NCBI GenBank assembly: GCA_905235655.1
Contig: CAJOMA010000014.1
Location: 1 to 42,956 of the forward strand
Direction: 5' to 3'
Length of the DNA: 42,956 nt
From: an uncultured Oscillospiraceae bacterium
Lineage (GTDB): Bacteria; Bacillota; Clostridia; Oscillospirales; Oscillospiraceae
The notes under the pieces were generated by a model. The model had not been told where the DNA came from. It ran no database searches and saw only the letters and a program-made list of their open reading frames with translations. The translations under genes and the position numbers were made by a program. Positions 1-7,541 of this stretch are shown here, one piece after another (position 1 is the first letter of the stretch; each line of letters opens with the position of its first letter).

Positions 1-249
1 CTCGGTCAGCTTGGAAGCAACAATCGAATAAATGCTTTCCGGCGCGCCGACGAAAACCAGTCCCGCACCCGTCCGCACCGCCGCCGTTGCCGCGAGCGCG
101 GGCGCACCGGTATAACCGACCGCGCCGCAGATGAGCAGCAGCTTGCCGTAATCGCCCTTGTGGGTATCTGCCGGACGTTCCGGAAGCCAGCGCGCGATCG
201 TTTTCTCATTGACCGTGCGGTAATTCGCATGCAGATGAACCGTCGCCAT
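1..249 (-). CDS. nnrD: ADP-dependent NAD(P)H-hydrate dehydratase, 5' part only
   Basis: Reading leftward from the ATG at 249, 83 codons stay open to the window edge, so only the N-terminal part is present. The product contains HKGDYGKLLLICGAVGYTGA followed by a run of small residues and RTGAGLVFVGAPESIY. This matches the start of the YjeF C-terminal / ribokinase-like fold of NAD(P)H-hydrate dehydratase, which repairs hydrated NAD(P)H by an ADP- or ATP-dependent dehydration in the cytoplasm. A purine-rich ribosome site (AAAGGGGAGAG) lies just upstream on the minus strand. The N-terminal epimerase domain found in many fused versions is absent before this start, so the protein is a stand-alone dehydratase or has its epimerase elsewhere. 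Family assignment is fairly secure; the symbol is by homology only. Confidence 0.8.
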   Translation of the reverse strand, partial: MATVHLHANYRTVNEKTIARWLPERPADTHKGDYGKLLLICGAVGYTGAPALAATAAVRTGAGLVFVGAPESIYSIVASKLTE

Positions 250-311
250 AAGGCTCTCCCCTTTCTTCTGTTACTATTATAACCCGAATGGAAAAATAGT
301 CAAATCTTTGC

Positions 312-340
312 TTGCATATTCTGCATATCTGTGCTAAAAT
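312..340 (+). promoter_or_regulatory. Sigma-A type promoter for pheST leader
   Basis: TTGCAT at 312-317 and TAAAAT at 335-340 are separated by exactly 17 bases. This would start the transcript near 347, immediately ahead of the T-box leader. Assigned by consensus match only. Confidence 0.75.
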
Positions 341-346
341 AGCGTC

Positions 347-592
347 GCAATAGAAAGGCTATGATCGGGCCGTCGGCTGTTCGGCGCAGCTTCAGAGAGG
401 ACGCGGTTGCTGTAAGCGTCTGCTGTGAACAGTTCGGCTTTCTCCCGTGAGCTGACGCGCTGAAATGCAGAGGATAGGCGCGGACGGGTCGCTCCGTTAT
501 CAGTCAGAGCGCGCCGTGTCAGCGGCGAATTGCGGGTGGTACCGCGGAAGCATGTCTTTCGTCCCCAATCGGGCGGAGGGCATATTTTTTTA
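347..592 (+). promoter_or_regulatory. T-box leader (phenylalanine type) controlling pheST
   Basis: This transcribed leader carries the T-box signature GGGTGGTACCGCGG at 534-547, which pairs with the acceptor end of uncharged tRNA. A hairpin follows at 552-583 with a T-run at 585-591, serving as the terminator that the T-box antiterminator competes with. An AGAGAG element of Stem I lies near 393-400. By comparison with the glyQS leader, the specifier is probably the TTC (Phe) triplet at 433-435, after GAACAG and before a purine; another TTC at 440-442 cannot be excluded. The downstream genes pheS and pheT agree with Phe specificity. Expected behaviour: uncharged tRNA-Phe allows readthrough. 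Confidence 0.92.
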
Positions 593-615
593 AATTTCCG
601 AAAAGGAGAAATGAT

Positions 616-1659
616 ATGAGGGAGCAACTGGAAAAAATCAAAGCGTCAGCGCTTGCCGCCATTCAGAATGCGTCTGTTACGGACGCGCTGGAAGCGGTCC
701 GCGTCGGCGTTCTCGGCAAAAAGGGCGAACTGACCGCCGTGCTCAAGCAGATGGGCAAGCTGTCCGCCGAGGAGCGTCCCGTCATGGGTCAGCTGGCGAA
801 CACCGTCCGCGCGGAATTGGAGAAAAAGCTCGAGGCGCGCAAGGCGGAGCTGGAAGCCGCCGCGCTCGAAGCGAAGCTGGAGGCGGAGGCGCTCGACGTC
901 ACCATTCCCGGCAAAGAAGTGGAGATGGGACATCAGCACCCGATGAACAAGGTGCTTCAGGAGGTCAAGGAAATCTTCATCGGCATGGGCTACACCATCG
1001 TGGACGGTCCCGAGGTCGAGGAAGCCGCCTATAATTTCACCCGTCTGAACATTGAGGAGGGTCATCCGTCGCGCGACCGCTCGGACACGTTCTATTTTGA
1101 CGATGACGATAAGGTGCTGCTGCGCACGCAGACCAGTCCCATGCAGATTCGCGTGATGGAGCATCAGCAGCCGCCGATCCGCATTCTCGCTCCCGGCCGC
1201 GTCTTCCGCAAGGACGAGGCCGACGCGACCCATTCGCCGATGTTCCACCAGATCGAAGGTCTGGTCGTCGACGATGGCATCACGATGGGCGACCTCAAGG
1301 GCGCGCTGGAAACGCTGATCAAGCGGCTGTACGGCGAGGACGCCGTCTGCCGCTTCCGCCCGCACCACTTCCCGTTCACCGAGCCGAGCTGCGAGGTTGA
1401 TATGCAGTGCTTCAAATGTAAGGGCAAGGGCGAGATCGACGGTCAGGTCTGCTCCACCTGTCACGGCGAGGGCTGGATCGAGCTGCTCGGCGCGGGCATG
1501 GTGCACCCGAAGGTGCTCGAGGGCTGCGGCATTGACAGCAAGAAGTATTCCGGCTTTGCCTTCGGCATCGGTCTGGAGCGCATGGCGATGGGCCGTCTGA
1601 AGCTGAACGATCTGCGTCTGATCTTCGACAACGACGTTCGCTTCTTATCCCAATTCTAA
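616..1659 (+). CDS. pheS: Phenylalanine--tRNA ligase alpha subunit
   Basis: The product is 347 residues, the usual length for the catalytic alpha subunit of the (alpha-beta)2 class II enzyme that charges tRNA-Phe in the cytoplasm. The N-terminal ~85 residues form the charged coiled-coil arm. Class II motifs follow: motif 2 around FRKDEADATHSPMFHQIEGL, and motif 3 near the end in GFAFGIGLERMAMGRL. Two CxxC pairs (CFKCKGKG and CSTCHGEG) lie just before GWIELLGAGMVHP and form a small zinc-binding insertion seen in some bacterial PheS. The start at 616 has AAAGGAGAA five bases upstream; the earlier ATG at 611 meets a stop after two codons. It is cotranscribed with pheT 12 bases downstream and controlled by the T-box leader. 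Confidence 0.97.
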   Translation: MREQLEKIKASALAAIQNASVTDALEAVRVGVLGKKGELTAVLKQMGKLSAEERPVMGQLANTVRAELEKKLEARKAELEAAALEAKLEAEALDVTIPGKEVEMGHQHPMNKVLQEVKEIFIGMGYTIVDGPEVEEAAYNFTRLNIEEGHPSRDRSDTFYFDDDDKVLLRTQTSPMQIRVMEHQQPPIRILAPGRVFRKDEADATHSPMFHQIEGLVVDDGITMGDLKGALETLIKRLYGEDAVCRFRPHHFPFTEPSCEVDMQCFKCKGKGEIDGQVCSTCHGEGWIELLGAGMVHPKVLEGCGIDSKKYSGFAFGIGLERMAMGRLKLNDLRLIFDNDVRFLSQF

Positions 1660-1671
1660 GGAGGTACGGCA

Positions 1672-4059
1672 ATGAAACTGAACAGAAAATGGCTCAACGA
1701 AGAATTTGTTGACCTCTCGCATATTTCCGACAAGGAATTTGTCGATACCCTGACTGTCGCGGGTCAGAAGGTGGAGACCTACGAGCGCATGGACGCGGAG
1801 ATCTCCAACGTCGTCGTCGGCAGAGTGCTGTCCATCGTGCGCCACGAAAACTCCGACCACATGTGGGTCTGTCAGGTCGACGTCGGTAAGGACGAGCCCG
1901 TGCAGATCGTCACCGGCGCGCAGAACGTCCATGAGGGCGATCTTGTCCCCGCCGCCCTGCACAATTCCCGTCTGGTCGGCGGCGTGCATATCACCAAGGG
2001 CAAGCTGCGCGGCGTGGAATCGAACGGCATGCTCTGCTCTCTCAAGGAACTCGGTCTGACGCTCAACGACTTCCCCTATGCCATCGAGGACGGCATCTGG
2101 ATTCTGCAGGAGGACTGCAAGCCCGGCGACGATATCAACAAGATCATCGGCAACGATGACACCGTCGTGGATTTTGAGATCACGAACAACCGCCCGGACT
2201 GCTACAGCATCATCGGTCTGGCGAGAGAAGCGGCGGCAGCCTTCAATCTGCCGATGAAGCACCACGAGCCGGACGTCAAGGGCGGAGCGGAAGGCAACCT
2301 TCTTGACCTGATCGACGTCGAAGTCCCCGCGGACGATCTGTGCCGCCGCTACACGGCGCGCATGGTGCGCAACGTCAAGATCGCCCCGTCTCCCAAGTGG
2401 CTGCGCCAGCGTCTGCGCGCCAACGGCGTCCGCCCGATCAACAACATCGTCGATATCACGAACTACGTCATGCTCGAATACGGTCAGCCGATGCATGCCT
2501 TCGATTACCGCTATATCGGCTCGAAGAAAATCGTCGTGCGCAGAAGCGAGAAAGGCGAAACGCTGACCACACTGGACGGCGCGGTGCGCGCTCTTACGCC
2601 GGGCATGCTCGTCATCGCCGACGGCGAAAAGCCGATCGGTTTGGCAGGCGTGATGGGCGGCGAAAACAGCGAGATCGTCCCCGACACCGTCGACGTCGTG
2701 TTCGAATCGGCGAACTTCGACGGCACCTCCATCCGCCAGACCGCGCTTGCCCTCGGCATGCGCACGGAGTCGTCCGGCAAGTTTGAGAAGAACATCGACC
2801 CCCTGCTGACCGTTCCCGCGGTCAACCGCGCGTGCGAGCTCGTCGAGCTTTTGGGCGCGGGCGAGGTTATGGACGGCATGATCGACATCCTCAACGAGAT
2901 CCCGCAGCCGCGCGAGCTGACCTTGGAGCCGGAGCGTATCAACGCCCTGCTCGGCACGGATATTTCCGAGGCGGATATGGTCGACTACCTGCGCCGTCTG
3001 GAAATTCCTGTCGAGGGCAGAACGATCCGTGTTCCCTCGTGGCGTCCCGACCTCGTGCAGACGGCGGACATCGCCGAGGAGGTCGGCAGACTCTTCGGCT
3101 ACAATGAGATTCCCACGACCGCTTTCAAGGGCGTTGCCACCGAGGGCGGCTATACCGGCACGATGAAACAGGAAAATACCGTCGGCGCGCTCTGCCGCAG
3201 CCTCGGCTACAGCGAAATTCTGACCTATTCCTTCGTTTCTCCGTCGGTGTTCGACATGATCCGCCTTCCTGCCGACTCTCCCCTGCGCAACACGCTGAAA
3301 ATCCAGAATCCGCTCGGCGAGGACGCCTCCATCATGCGCACCGTCGCGCTGCCGTCCATGCTGGCGATCCTTTCGCGCAACAACGCCTATCACAACAGCG
3401 CGTGCAAGCTCTACGAGATGGCGAAGGTCTACCTGCCGAAGGAGGGTCAGCTTCTGCCCGACGAGCCGCGCCATCTGCTGCTCGGCACCTACGGCGAGGG
3501 CGAGGACTTCTTCCGTCTCAAGGGTGAGATCGAAGCGATCTTTCAGGGTATGAACGTCAAGGGCGCGGCATATACTGCAATCAGGGATAATCCCTCGTAT
3601 CATCCCGGACGCTGCGCACAGATCACCGTGAACGGCGTTCCGGTCGGTGTGTTCGGGCAGGTGCATCCGCTGGTTGCGAAGAACTACGACGTCAATGCGG
3701 AAATCTACGCCGCAGAGCTCGATTTTACCGCGCTGAGCGGCATGATTGCGCCCGAAGCGACGTACGTTCCCCTGCCCAAATATCCGTCTGTCAGTCGTGA
3801 TATCGCCGTCGTCGCAGACGAAAAGCTGACGGTCGCGCAGTTGGAAACCTGTATTGCAAAGGCGGGCGGCAAGCTTCTGCGCGAGGTCAAGCTCTTTGAC
3901 ATCTACCGCGGCAAGGGCATCGACGCAGGCAAGAAGAGCGTCGCCTTCAGTCTGACGCTTCGCGCGGACGACCGCACGCTGACCGACACCGACTCCGACG
4001 GCGTGATTTCCGCCGTGCTTGCCGCTCTTGAGCGCGAATACGGCGCAAAACTGCGATAA
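1672..4059 (+). CDS. pheT: Phenylalanine--tRNA ligase beta subunit
   Basis: The product is 795 residues, full length for the beta subunit of PheRS. Domains in order: an EMAP-II-like tRNA-binding fold at about 40-148 (SDHMWVCQVDVG, GVESNGMLCSLKELGL), the B3/B4 editing domain at about 205-395 that hydrolyses Tyr-tRNA-Phe, the B5 domain at about 405-475, the catalytic-like core, and a C-terminal FDX-ACB anticodon-binding domain at about 700-794 (YPSVSRDIAVV). The AAGGAGG ribosome site overlaps the pheS stop codon, and the ATG follows seven bases later, so translation is probably coupled. No terminator separates the two genes. A long open frame on the opposite strand (1645-3666) is a codon-bias shadow. 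Confidence 0.97.
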   Translation: MKLNRKWLNEEFVDLSHISDKEFVDTLTVAGQKVETYERMDAEISNVVVGRVLSIVRHENSDHMWVCQVDVGKDEPVQIVTGAQNVHEGDLVPAALHNSRLVGGVHITKGKLRGVESNGMLCSLKELGLTLNDFPYAIEDGIWILQEDCKPGDDINKIIGNDDTVVDFEITNNRPDCYSIIGLAREAAAAFNLPMKHHEPDVKGGAEGNLLDLIDVEVPADDLCRRYTARMVRNVKIAPSPKWLRQRLRANGVRPINNIVDITNYVMLEYGQPMHAFDYRYIGSKKIVVRRSEKGETLTTLDGAVRALTPGMLVIADGEKPIGLAGVMGGENSEIVPDTVDVVFESANFDGTSIRQTALALGMRTESSGKFEKNIDPLLTVPAVNRACELVELLGAGEVMDGMIDILNEIPQPRELTLEPERINALLGTDISEADMVDYLRRLEIPVEGRTIRVPSWRPDLVQTADIAEEVGRLFGYNEIPTTAFKGVATEGGYTGTMKQENTVGALCRSLGYSEILTYSFVSPSVFDMIRLPADSPLRNTLKIQNPLGEDASIMRTVALPSMLAILSRNNAYHNSACKLYEMAKVYLPKEGQLLPDEPRHLLLGTYGEGEDFFRLKGEIEAIFQGMNVKGAAYTAIRDNPSYHPGRCAQITVNGVPVGVFGQVHPLVAKNYDVNAEIYAAELDFTALSGMIAPEATYVPLPKYPSVSRDIAVVADEKLTVAQLETCIAKAGGKLLREVKLFDIYRGKGIDAGKKSVAFSLTLRADDRTLTDTDSDGVISAVLAALEREYGAKLR

Positions 4060-4096
4060 TTCATCGTTTTGTTACCAAAATGTTTCGGATTTTTGC

Positions 4097-4125
4097 TTTA
4101 CAAGCGCGGAACAATAGAATATAAT
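4097..4125 (+). promoter_or_regulatory. Sigma-A type promoter for ireB
   Basis: TTTACA at 4097-4102 and TATAAT at 4120-4125 have a 17-base spacer. The first gene downstream is ireB. Confidence 0.75.
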
Positions 4126-4155
4126 AAGTTGACTAAGATAAAGGAGGCGTGCGTT

Positions 4156-4401
4156 TTGGATCATAACACCATAAAATTTACGGTACCCGCTGACACCAAT
4201 GACGAGATGAAGGAAATCCTTTCCCAAGTCTACCGTTCCCTGACCGAAAAGGGCTACAATCCGATCAATCAGATCGTGGGTTATATTCTCTCCGAGGATC
4301 CGACCTATATCACCAATCACAATAACGCTCGCAGCCTCATCTGCAAGCTCGACCGCGACGAGCTTCTTCAGGAGCTTGTCCGTCACTATCTGTTCGATTG
4401 A
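4156..4401 (+). CDS. ireB: IreB family regulatory phosphoprotein (UPF0297/DUF965)
   Basis: An 81-residue protein with the IreB core, including [20 protein letters not shown] and the C-terminal [20 protein letters not shown]. In Enterococcus, IreB is a substrate of the Ser/Thr kinase IreK and affects cell-wall stress and cephalosporin resistance. The kinase site in that family is a pair of N-terminal threonines; here Thr residues are present in [13 protein letters not shown], but which is used cannot be told. The start is TTG at 4156: AAGGAGG at 4141-4147 is eight bases upstream, and homology begins right there, whereas the open frame running back to 4069 crosses the promoter. The usual neighbours ruvX and alaS are missing here, so the gene stands as a separate unit with its own promoter and terminator. 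Confidence 0.93.
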   Translation: MDHNTIKFTVPADTNDEMKEILSQVYRSLTEKGYNPINQIVGYILSEDPTYITNHNNARSLICKLDRDELLQELVRHYLFD

Positions 4402-4410
4402 TCATCATGC

Positions 4411-4443
4411 ACGGGGCTTCCCATGAGCGGAAGCCCCGTTTCC
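4411..4443 (+). terminator. Terminator after ireB
   Basis: ACGGGGCTTCC pairs with GGAAGCCCCGT across a seven-base loop, followed by a short T-rich stretch (GTTTCCGTTT). Strong stem, modest T-run. Confidence 0.75.
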
Positions 4444-4507
4444 GTTTCATTCTCCCAACATCCTGTTCCCCTGCGCCGGACCGACGGTAACGAATTTGAG
4501 ATTTTGG

Positions 4508-4536
4508 TTGACATTTTTATCTCAACGTGTTACAAT
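4508..4536 (+). promoter_or_regulatory. Sigma-A type promoter (near consensus)
   Basis: Perfect TTGACA at 4508-4513 and TACAAT at 4531-4536 with a 17-base spacer. It drives the small gene at 4565 and probably the NlpC/P60 gene after it. Confidence 0.85.
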
Positions 4537-4564
4537 CTGGTTACATTTTACTGAGGAGGTTCCC

Positions 4565-4855
4565 ATGGCCGAAAAAAAGGAAGTTCTGATGTACAAGGGT
4601 CATCCCCTGATGCGGAAGGACAATCTGATCTACTACGGCTCCATGGCGGATGAATACATCGTCATGCTGCAGGTACTTGAATCCACAAAAATGAACGATC
4701 TCGATCTTGCAACGAAGGTCTCCGTGCAGCTTCAGCGCACCGATCCGAATGCGAAGGCGCGCGACCGCGTTGTGAAAAAGAGCGAAAAAGACGGCTTCTA
4801 CACCGCTTTGGATGTTGGCTGTGTGTGGCTGGAGCGTGCATTGAACGCAAAATAA
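4565..4855 (+). CDS. Small conserved-looking cytoplasmic protein, function unknown
   Basis: I do not recognise a characterised family. The product is 96 residues with no signal peptide or membrane segment. It opens with charged residues, then MYKGHPLMRKDNLIYYG, ADEYIVMLQVL, a middle rich in Asp/Lys, and the end ALDVGCVWLERALNAK. It appears to be a compact alpha/beta protein. The ATG at 4565 has GAGGAGG six bases upstream; an in-frame start further back would overlap the promoter. A near-consensus promoter precedes it and the SH3/NlpC gene follows after 15 bases without a terminator, so the two are probably cotranscribed. The near-perfect promoter suggests high expression in growing cells. Confidence 0.8.
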   Translation: MAEKKEVLMYKGHPLMRKDNLIYYGSMADEYIVMLQVLESTKMNDLDLATKVSVQLQRTDPNAKARDRVVKKSEKDGFYTALDVGCVWLERALNAK

Positions 4856-4870
4856 AACCTGGAGTTTTGA

Positions 4871-5794
4871 ATGAAACGGATTTTGCAATTTATCTTCGCG
4901 CTGGCAGTCTGTCTTATCCTTCTGCCGCTGTTTCGGCAGGAAGCCTCTGCCAGTGAGCTGAAAACGGCAATCGGCACAGTGCAGTCGAACGACGGTCTGC
5001 GTCTGCGCGAGAAGCCCGACAAGCTCTCTGCGACCATCACGATCGCGCAGGGCGGCGATACGGTCGTCATCCTCCGCAAGGTCGGCGACTGGTATCTTGT
5101 CAACTACAATCTATACATCGGCTACATGCACCAGAATTATCTGTTCGTCTCCGAGCGTCAGGACGTCGATCTCGGCGAAGGCGCGATCGACGCGGACCTT
5201 GTGCGTCTGCGCAGCGGTCCGAATGAGCGCAGCCCGCTGATCTATCAGTTGGAGCGCGACGAGCGCGTACATATCCTCGGCTTTGCTGACGGCTGGTATC
5301 GCGTCATGCAGGAGGAAACGACCGGCTATATCCGCAGCGACGAGATCGCTCTTTTGGAAAAGCCCGTTCATAACACGGACGGGGTCGCATGGGTCGTAGA
5401 CGAAAACGATCCGACTGCCTACAGCCCCGCCGGCGAGCAGATCGCCGCATGCGCGAGGCAGTATCTCGGCTGCGCTTACGTCTACGGCGGCGAGTCCCCC
5501 TCCGGCTTCGACTGCTCCGGCTTCGTGCAGTACGTTTACGCGCAGCTCGGCTATACGATCAACCGCACCGCGACGGCGCAGCTTGCCGACGGCTACGATA
5601 TCCCCTATGACAGCCTCCTGCCAGGCGATATCATTTACTTCGGCTACGGCAGCACCGCCACCCACGTCGGAATCTATCTCGGCAACGGAGATTTTATCCA
5701 CGCGCAGAATTCCTCCACCGGCGTCGTCATCACCGCGCTGTCCGATCCGTGGTACGCAAGCCGTTTCCTGTGCGCCCACCGCATAGCAAGCTGA
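4871..5794 (+). CDS. Secreted cell-wall hydrolase: two SH3 domains plus NlpC/P60
   Basis: The 307-residue product begins with a signal peptide (KR, then a leucine-rich core to about residue 27, ASA cleavage region). Two bacterial SH3 domains follow at about 33-95 and 103-165; each has the LRLREKP / VRLRSGP turn and a DWYLVNY / GWYRVMQ strand. The C-terminal ~120 residues are an NlpC/P60 cysteine peptidase with the catalytic motif GFDCSGFVQYVY (Cys about 214), the His in THVGIYLG and a third polar residue in FIHA. Such enzymes cut peptidoglycan stem peptides, commonly the gamma-D-Glu-diamino acid bond. Exact bond specificity cannot be read here. It lies 15 bases after the 96-residue gene and ends in a terminator at 5806-5836. 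Confidence 0.93.
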   Translation: MKRILQFIFALAVCLILLPLFRQEASASELKTAIGTVQSNDGLRLREKPDKLSATITIAQGGDTVVILRKVGDWYLVNYNLYIGYMHQNYLFVSERQDVDLGEGAIDADLVRLRSGPNERSPLIYQLERDERVHILGFADGWYRVMQEETTGYIRSDEIALLEKPVHNTDGVAWVVDENDPTAYSPAGEQIAACARQYLGCAYVYGGESPSGFDCSGFVQYVYAQLGYTINRTATAQLADGYDIPYDSLLPGDIIYFGYGSTATHVGIYLGNGDFIHAQNSSTGVVITALSDPWYASRFLCAHRIAS

Positions 5795-5805
5795 TTGTCA
5801 AAAAT

Positions 5806-5836
5806 TACCGCTTCTTGAACGAGGCGGTATTTTTTT
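5806..5836 (+). terminator. Terminator after NlpC/P60 gene
   Basis: TACCGCTTC pairs with GAGGCGGTA around a six-base loop and is followed by seven T residues. Confidence 0.85.
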
Positions 5837-5854
5837 GCGCTTCTGCACATAATA
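5827..5854 (+). promoter_or_regulatory. Candidate forespore (sigma-G/F) promoter for spoVAD
   Basis: CATAATA at 5848-5854 fits the sigma-G/F -10 consensus exactly. A partial -35 match, GTATT, sits at 5827-5831 with a 16-base spacer, one to two short of the usual spacing. It overlaps the preceding terminator stem. spoVA genes are known forespore genes, which supports the call; the -35 is weak. Confidence 0.45.
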
Positions 5855-5881
5855 CCTGCAGAATGATCACGGAGGTTTCTT

Positions 5882-6901
5882 ATGGAATCAGCACATCGCG
5901 GCAAGCAGAGCTTTGTGTTCAGCCAAGCGCCCGCCATCCTCTCCTTTGCGTCCGTCGCAGGGAAAAAGGAAGCGGACGGGCCGCTCGGCAACACATTTGA
6001 CAAGACCTCGAAGGATACGAAATTCGGGCAGAAAACATGGGAAAAAGCGGAGACGCAGATGCAGAAGAGCGTCATGGAGCTTGCCCTGCAAAAGGCGAAG
6101 CTGCGAGAGGATCAGCTCGACGCCGCCTTTGTCGGAGACCTGCTCAACCAGTGCGTCGGCTCGAGCTTCTGCATGCGCGACAGGGATATCCCGACTTTCG
6201 GACTGTACGGCGCCTGCTCCACCATGGCGGAGAGTCTGATGCTGGCGGCGATGAGCGTCAACGCGGGCTATTGCCGCAGAGCGTTAGCGCTCACCTCCTC
6301 TCACTTTGCCTCCTCGGAACGGCAATACCGCTTCCCGCTCGCCTACGGCGGTCAGCGAACCCCGACCGCTCAGTGGACGGTAACGGGCGCGGGCGCGGTC
6401 GTGGTCGGGCTGCGGGGCGACGGTCCTTTTCTTCTGAACGCAACGGTCGGCTCCATCATCGACGCGGGAATCAAGGATGCGGCAAATATGGGCGCGGCGA
6501 TGGCGCCCGCAGCGTATGAGACGATTCGCGCCCATTTTGACGACCTCGGTACGTCGCCGGAGGACTATGATCTGATCGTGACAGGCGATCTCGGAAAGCT
6601 GGGCTATCAGATCGTCAAGGACCTCTTCGGCCGCGACGGGGTCAAGCTGGACGACCGCTATCAGGACTGCGGCGTCATGATCTTTGACTGCAAGCGGCAG
6701 GACGTCCACTGCGGCGGCAGCGGCTGCGGCTGCAGTGCAAGCGTCCTGTGCGGTCATTTGCTTGAAAAAATGCGGCAGCGGGAGATCGGCAGACTGCTTT
6801 TCTGCGGCACGGGCGCGCTGCTGTCACCCCTGACCACGCAGCAGGGCGAGTCCATTCCCGCCGTCTGCCACGCGGTCACGATATGCGCGGAAAGGAGCTG
6901 A
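5882..6901 (+). CDS. spoVAD: Stage V sporulation protein AD (dipicolinate channel component)
   Basis: The 339-residue product has the thiolase-like fold of SpoVAD. Recognisable parts are the N-terminal PAILSFASVAGKKEADGPLG, FDKTSKDTKFGQKTWEKAE, GDLLNQCVGSSFCMRD, PTFGLYGACSTMAESLML and SHFASSERQYRFPLAYGGQR. In Bacillus, SpoVAD binds dipicolinic acid and helps load Ca-DPA into the forespore and release it at germination. The start at 5882 has GGAGG seven bases upstream. spoVAE follows after four bases. The usual first gene of the trio, spoVAC, is not upstream; the preceding gene is an unrelated hydrolase with its own terminator. A sigma-G-like -10 lies at 5848. Confidence 0.95.
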   Translation: MESAHRGKQSFVFSQAPAILSFASVAGKKEADGPLGNTFDKTSKDTKFGQKTWEKAETQMQKSVMELALQKAKLREDQLDAAFVGDLLNQCVGSSFCMRDRDIPTFGLYGACSTMAESLMLAAMSVNAGYCRRALALTSSHFASSERQYRFPLAYGGQRTPTAQWTVTGAGAVVVGLRGDGPFLLNATVGSIIDAGIKDAANMGAAMAPAAYETIRAHFDDLGTSPEDYDLIVTGDLGKLGYQIVKDLFGRDGVKLDDRYQDCGVMIFDCKRQDVHCGGSGCGCSASVLCGHLLEKMRQREIGRLLFCGTGALLSPLTTQQGESIPAVCHAVTICAERS

Positions 6902-6905
6902 AAGG

Positions 6906-7259
6906 ATGGACTATGTATGGGCGTTTGTCATCGGCGGCGCGCTCTGCGTCGTCGGTCAGCTTCTGATTGATAAAACAAAGCTGACGCCGGCAAGGATTCT
7001 CGTTTCCTACGTCGTTGCAGGCGTATTTTTAGGCGCAATCGGGCTGTATCCGAAGCTTGTGGACTTCGCCGGCGCAGGCGCGAGCGTCCCGCTGACCGGC
7101 TTCGGCAACACGCTGGCGAAGGGTGTCCGCGAGGCGGTCACTAAGGACGGCTTTCTGGGAATATTTACCGGCGGACTCACGGCTGCAGCAGCGGGGATAT
7201 GCGCCGCAGTGCTCTTCGGTCTGCTCGCAGGTCTGATTTTCAAGCCGAAGGATAAATAA
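6906..7259 (+). CDS. spoVAE: Stage V sporulation protein AE (membrane subunit)
   Basis: A 117-residue hydrophobic protein of the normal SpoVAE (AEB) length, with about four membrane segments: residues 3-20, 32-48, 62-85 (including GFGNTLAKGVREAV) and 92-113. SpoVAE is an integral inner-membrane subunit of the SpoVA channel, which moves dipicolinic acid across the spore membrane. The start at 6906 has GAAAGGAG immediately upstream and overlaps the end region of spoVAD, so the two are translated as a pair. No clear terminator follows before the small Asn/Gln-rich gene at 7322. Confidence 0.95.
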   Translation: MDYVWAFVIGGALCVVGQLLIDKTKLTPARILVSYVVAGVFLGAIGLYPKLVDFAGAGASVPLTGFGNTLAKGVREAVTKDGFLGIFTGGLTAAAAGICAAVLFGLLAGLIFKPKDK

Positions 7260-7321
7260 GGCTTCGTCGGGTAAACTAACGGTACGGAGTCATCCGTAAA
7301 TACAACAAGGGGGAAATTCTC

Positions 7322-7444
7322 ATGGAAAACCGTAATCAGAACAAGAATCAGAACAGCAATCAGAACAGCAATCAGAACAACAACCAGATCAGCAACCAGA
7401 ACAGCCGCCAGAGCAACCAGAGCAGCAATCAGAATCAAAGATAA
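7322..7444 (+). CDS. 40-residue Asn/Gln/Ser-rich peptide, candidate spore protein
   Basis: This short gene has an ATG at 7322, a strong ribosome site (AAGGGGGAAA, about six bases before it) and a TAA at 7442-7444. The peptide is built from repeats of NQN, SNQ and NSNQ with a few Arg and Lys, and has no hydrophobic residue other than one Ile. This composition resembles gamma-type small acid-soluble spore proteins, which are Gln/Asn-rich amino-acid reserves, but it lacks their known repeat, so that identity is only a guess. It sits directly after spoVAE and is closed by a strong hairpin at 7453-7485, which supports its being a real expressed gene. Confidence 0.7.
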   Translation: MENRNQNKNQNSNQNSNQNNNQISNQNSRQSNQSSNQNQR

Positions 7445-7452
7445 GCAAAGCC

Positions 7453-7490
7453 GCGCAGTGCCGTCGCATATTGGCGGCACTGCGCATATT
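7453..7490 (+). terminator. Strong hairpin after the Asn/Gln-rich gene
   Basis: GCGCAGTGCCG pairs perfectly with CGGCACTGCGC across an 11-base loop. It is followed by ATATTAT, not a clean T-run, so termination may be partial. Confidence 0.6.
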
Positions 7491-7541
7491 ATCTGAATAT
7501 TTCCGCTGCTACGCGGCAACGCTATACATGAGGTGATTGAG

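Noticed and set aside
1645-3666. Long minus-strand open frame (673 codons) across pheT
   Set aside because: It lies wholly antisense to a certain pheT, has no ribosome site and a His/Asp/Val/Arg-heavy composition typical of GC-rich antisense frames. The same applies to 646-1506, 18049-19440, 19218-20399, 20633-22060, 37698-39266 and 39305-40516.
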